The notes under the pieces are model-generated. The model did not search any database, was not told the DNA's origin, and saw nothing but the letters and a program-made list of their open reading frames with translations. Both the position numbers and the translations under genes were made by a program. A stretch of DNA of 5,204 bases from Hyphomicrobiales bacterium (GTDB lineage: Bacteria > Pseudomonadota > Alphaproteobacteria > Rhizobiales > HXMU1428-3): NCBI GenBank assembly GCA_021775385.1, contig JAJFHW010000120.1, positions 1 through 5,204 of the forward strand, given 5' to 3'. Of the stretch, positions 4,571 to 5,204 are shown piece after piece (positions within the stretch are counted from its first letter, which is position 1; each line of letters opens with the position of its first letter).

Positions 4571-5204
4571 CTAGAATTGCCCTAATTTACGGTAATATTG
4601 AAACGTTCCATAAAAGGCATCTGTTTGCTCATAATCACCTGAAACACCAGCAGAGAAAGTAAAGTCACCAATACTTGTTTTATGACGGGAAAAAGCGCCT
4701 AACCGTAAAGCATCAAATTCTTTATTTCCAAAAAGCCCAGCTTCCACGCCAACATCAATCGCCCCTATATAAGGAATATCCTCTAAAAGAGGCATACCAT
4801 AACGACTATGCGCAACATAATATTCACTACCAGTCGAATAAGAAGCGTAAGAAGAAAGCCAGTGTCCTGATGCAAATTCATACCAGCCCTCAAGCAATAA
4901 TTTAGCCCCATATTCAGACCCTTCTAAGCTGTTTTGGGGATCACGGGGGTCAATATGATTTGTCTCAGAAATCAAACCTCCATAAGCTTTTAAAATGACC
5001 TTACCTAAGCGAAATTCATACCCAATCATAGCTTCATAGAACTCAGATTCGCCCTTAAACAAAACTTCGACATAACTATCACCAATCTTTTTCGAAGATT
5101 GATAGCTATAATACCCACGCCCATAAACAGCTCTTAATTTCAAATTTGGTAAATTAAAATGAGAACCTAACGACCCCATTACTGCACCAGAATAAAACCC
5201 AACC
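4571..5204 (-). CDS. bcsS: BcsS-like cellulose biosynthesis protein, C-terminal part (5' end outside window)
   Basis: The frame stays open through the window edge, giving 210 visible residues. The ATG at 5179 is internal, since upstream codons read VGFYSGAV, a block typical near the start of mature BcsS. Further family blocks are DPRDPQN (85-91), GSEYGAK (95-101), WLSSYASYSTGSEYY (115-129), EAGLFGNKEFDALRLGAF (154-171) and a C-terminus alternating hydrophobic and polar residues (AFYGTFQYYRKL, 196-207). Alternation and aromatic content throughout suggest an outer-membrane beta-barrel; the signal peptide would be upstream. BcsS is a poorly characterised alphaproteobacterial protein linked to bacterial cellulose synthesis, commonly encoded near bcs genes. 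Whether this copy is next to bcsAB cannot be seen. It converges with the pseudo-receiver gene across 121 bp with no clear terminator. Confidence 0.8.
   Translation of the reverse strand, partial: VGFYSGAVMGSLGSHFNLPNLKLRAVYGRGYYSYQSSKKIGDSYVEVLFKGESEFYEAMIGYEFRLGKVILKAYGGLISETNHIDPRDPQNSLEGSEYGAKLLLEGWYEFASGHWLSSYASYSTGSEYYVAHSRYGMPLLEDIPYIGAIDVGVEAGLFGNKEFDALRLGAFSRHKTSIGDFTFSAGVSGDYEQTDAFYGTFQYYRKLGQF

Noticed and set aside
4675..4905. Plus-strand open frame of 76 aa opposite bcsS
   Set aside because: It is the antisense shadow of conserved BcsS blocks.

Overview
The window looks like chromosomal DNA of an alphaproteobacterium, probably marine and fairly AT-rich. Three things point that way: a BcsS-type cellulose-biosynthesis outer-membrane protein (a family largely confined to Alphaproteobacteria), a compact stand-alone RecD/Dda-like helicase of a kind common in that class, and an RTX protein tail ending in an 'IERIDW'-type C-terminus. 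The class call is inferred from protein families; no rRNA or other marker is present, and genus cannot be assigned.

Layout. (1) 1-462, +: the C-terminus of a large secreted RTX protein, closed by a bidirectional terminator at about 484-521. (2) 530-1379, -: a two-gene operon for the two halves of a YeeE/YedE-type transporter for sulfur compounds; the downstream gene's ribosome binding site abuts the upstream stop. (3) 1621-2715, +: a 364-aa superfamily 1B DNA helicase. Its last seven codons plus stop are repeated, in frame and with only synonymous differences, 30 bp downstream. (4) A 9-bp hairpin at 2781-2805 separates the helicase from a convergent TetR-family repressor (2823-3479, -), which has a 17-bp perfect-arm palindrome directly upstream of its start, probably its own operator. 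(5) 3516-3993: a very AT-rich gap of about 480 bp with two further inverted repeats and a TATAAT box. (6) 3994-4449, +: a 151-aa protein that I read as a degenerate response-regulator receiver domain. (7) 4571-5204, -: the C-terminal part of a BcsS-like protein whose start lies beyond the window.

Apart from the transporter pair there is no clear operon. Genes alternate in orientation with hairpins between convergent pairs, so the window is mostly a series of independent units. Two units concern the cell surface (RTX protein, BcsS), one sulfur uptake, one DNA processing and two regulation (TetR, pseudo-receiver). No complete mobile element, CRISPR array, tRNA or rRNA is visible. The points most worth checking are the duplicated helicase 3' end, the degenerate receiver gene and the TetR operator.
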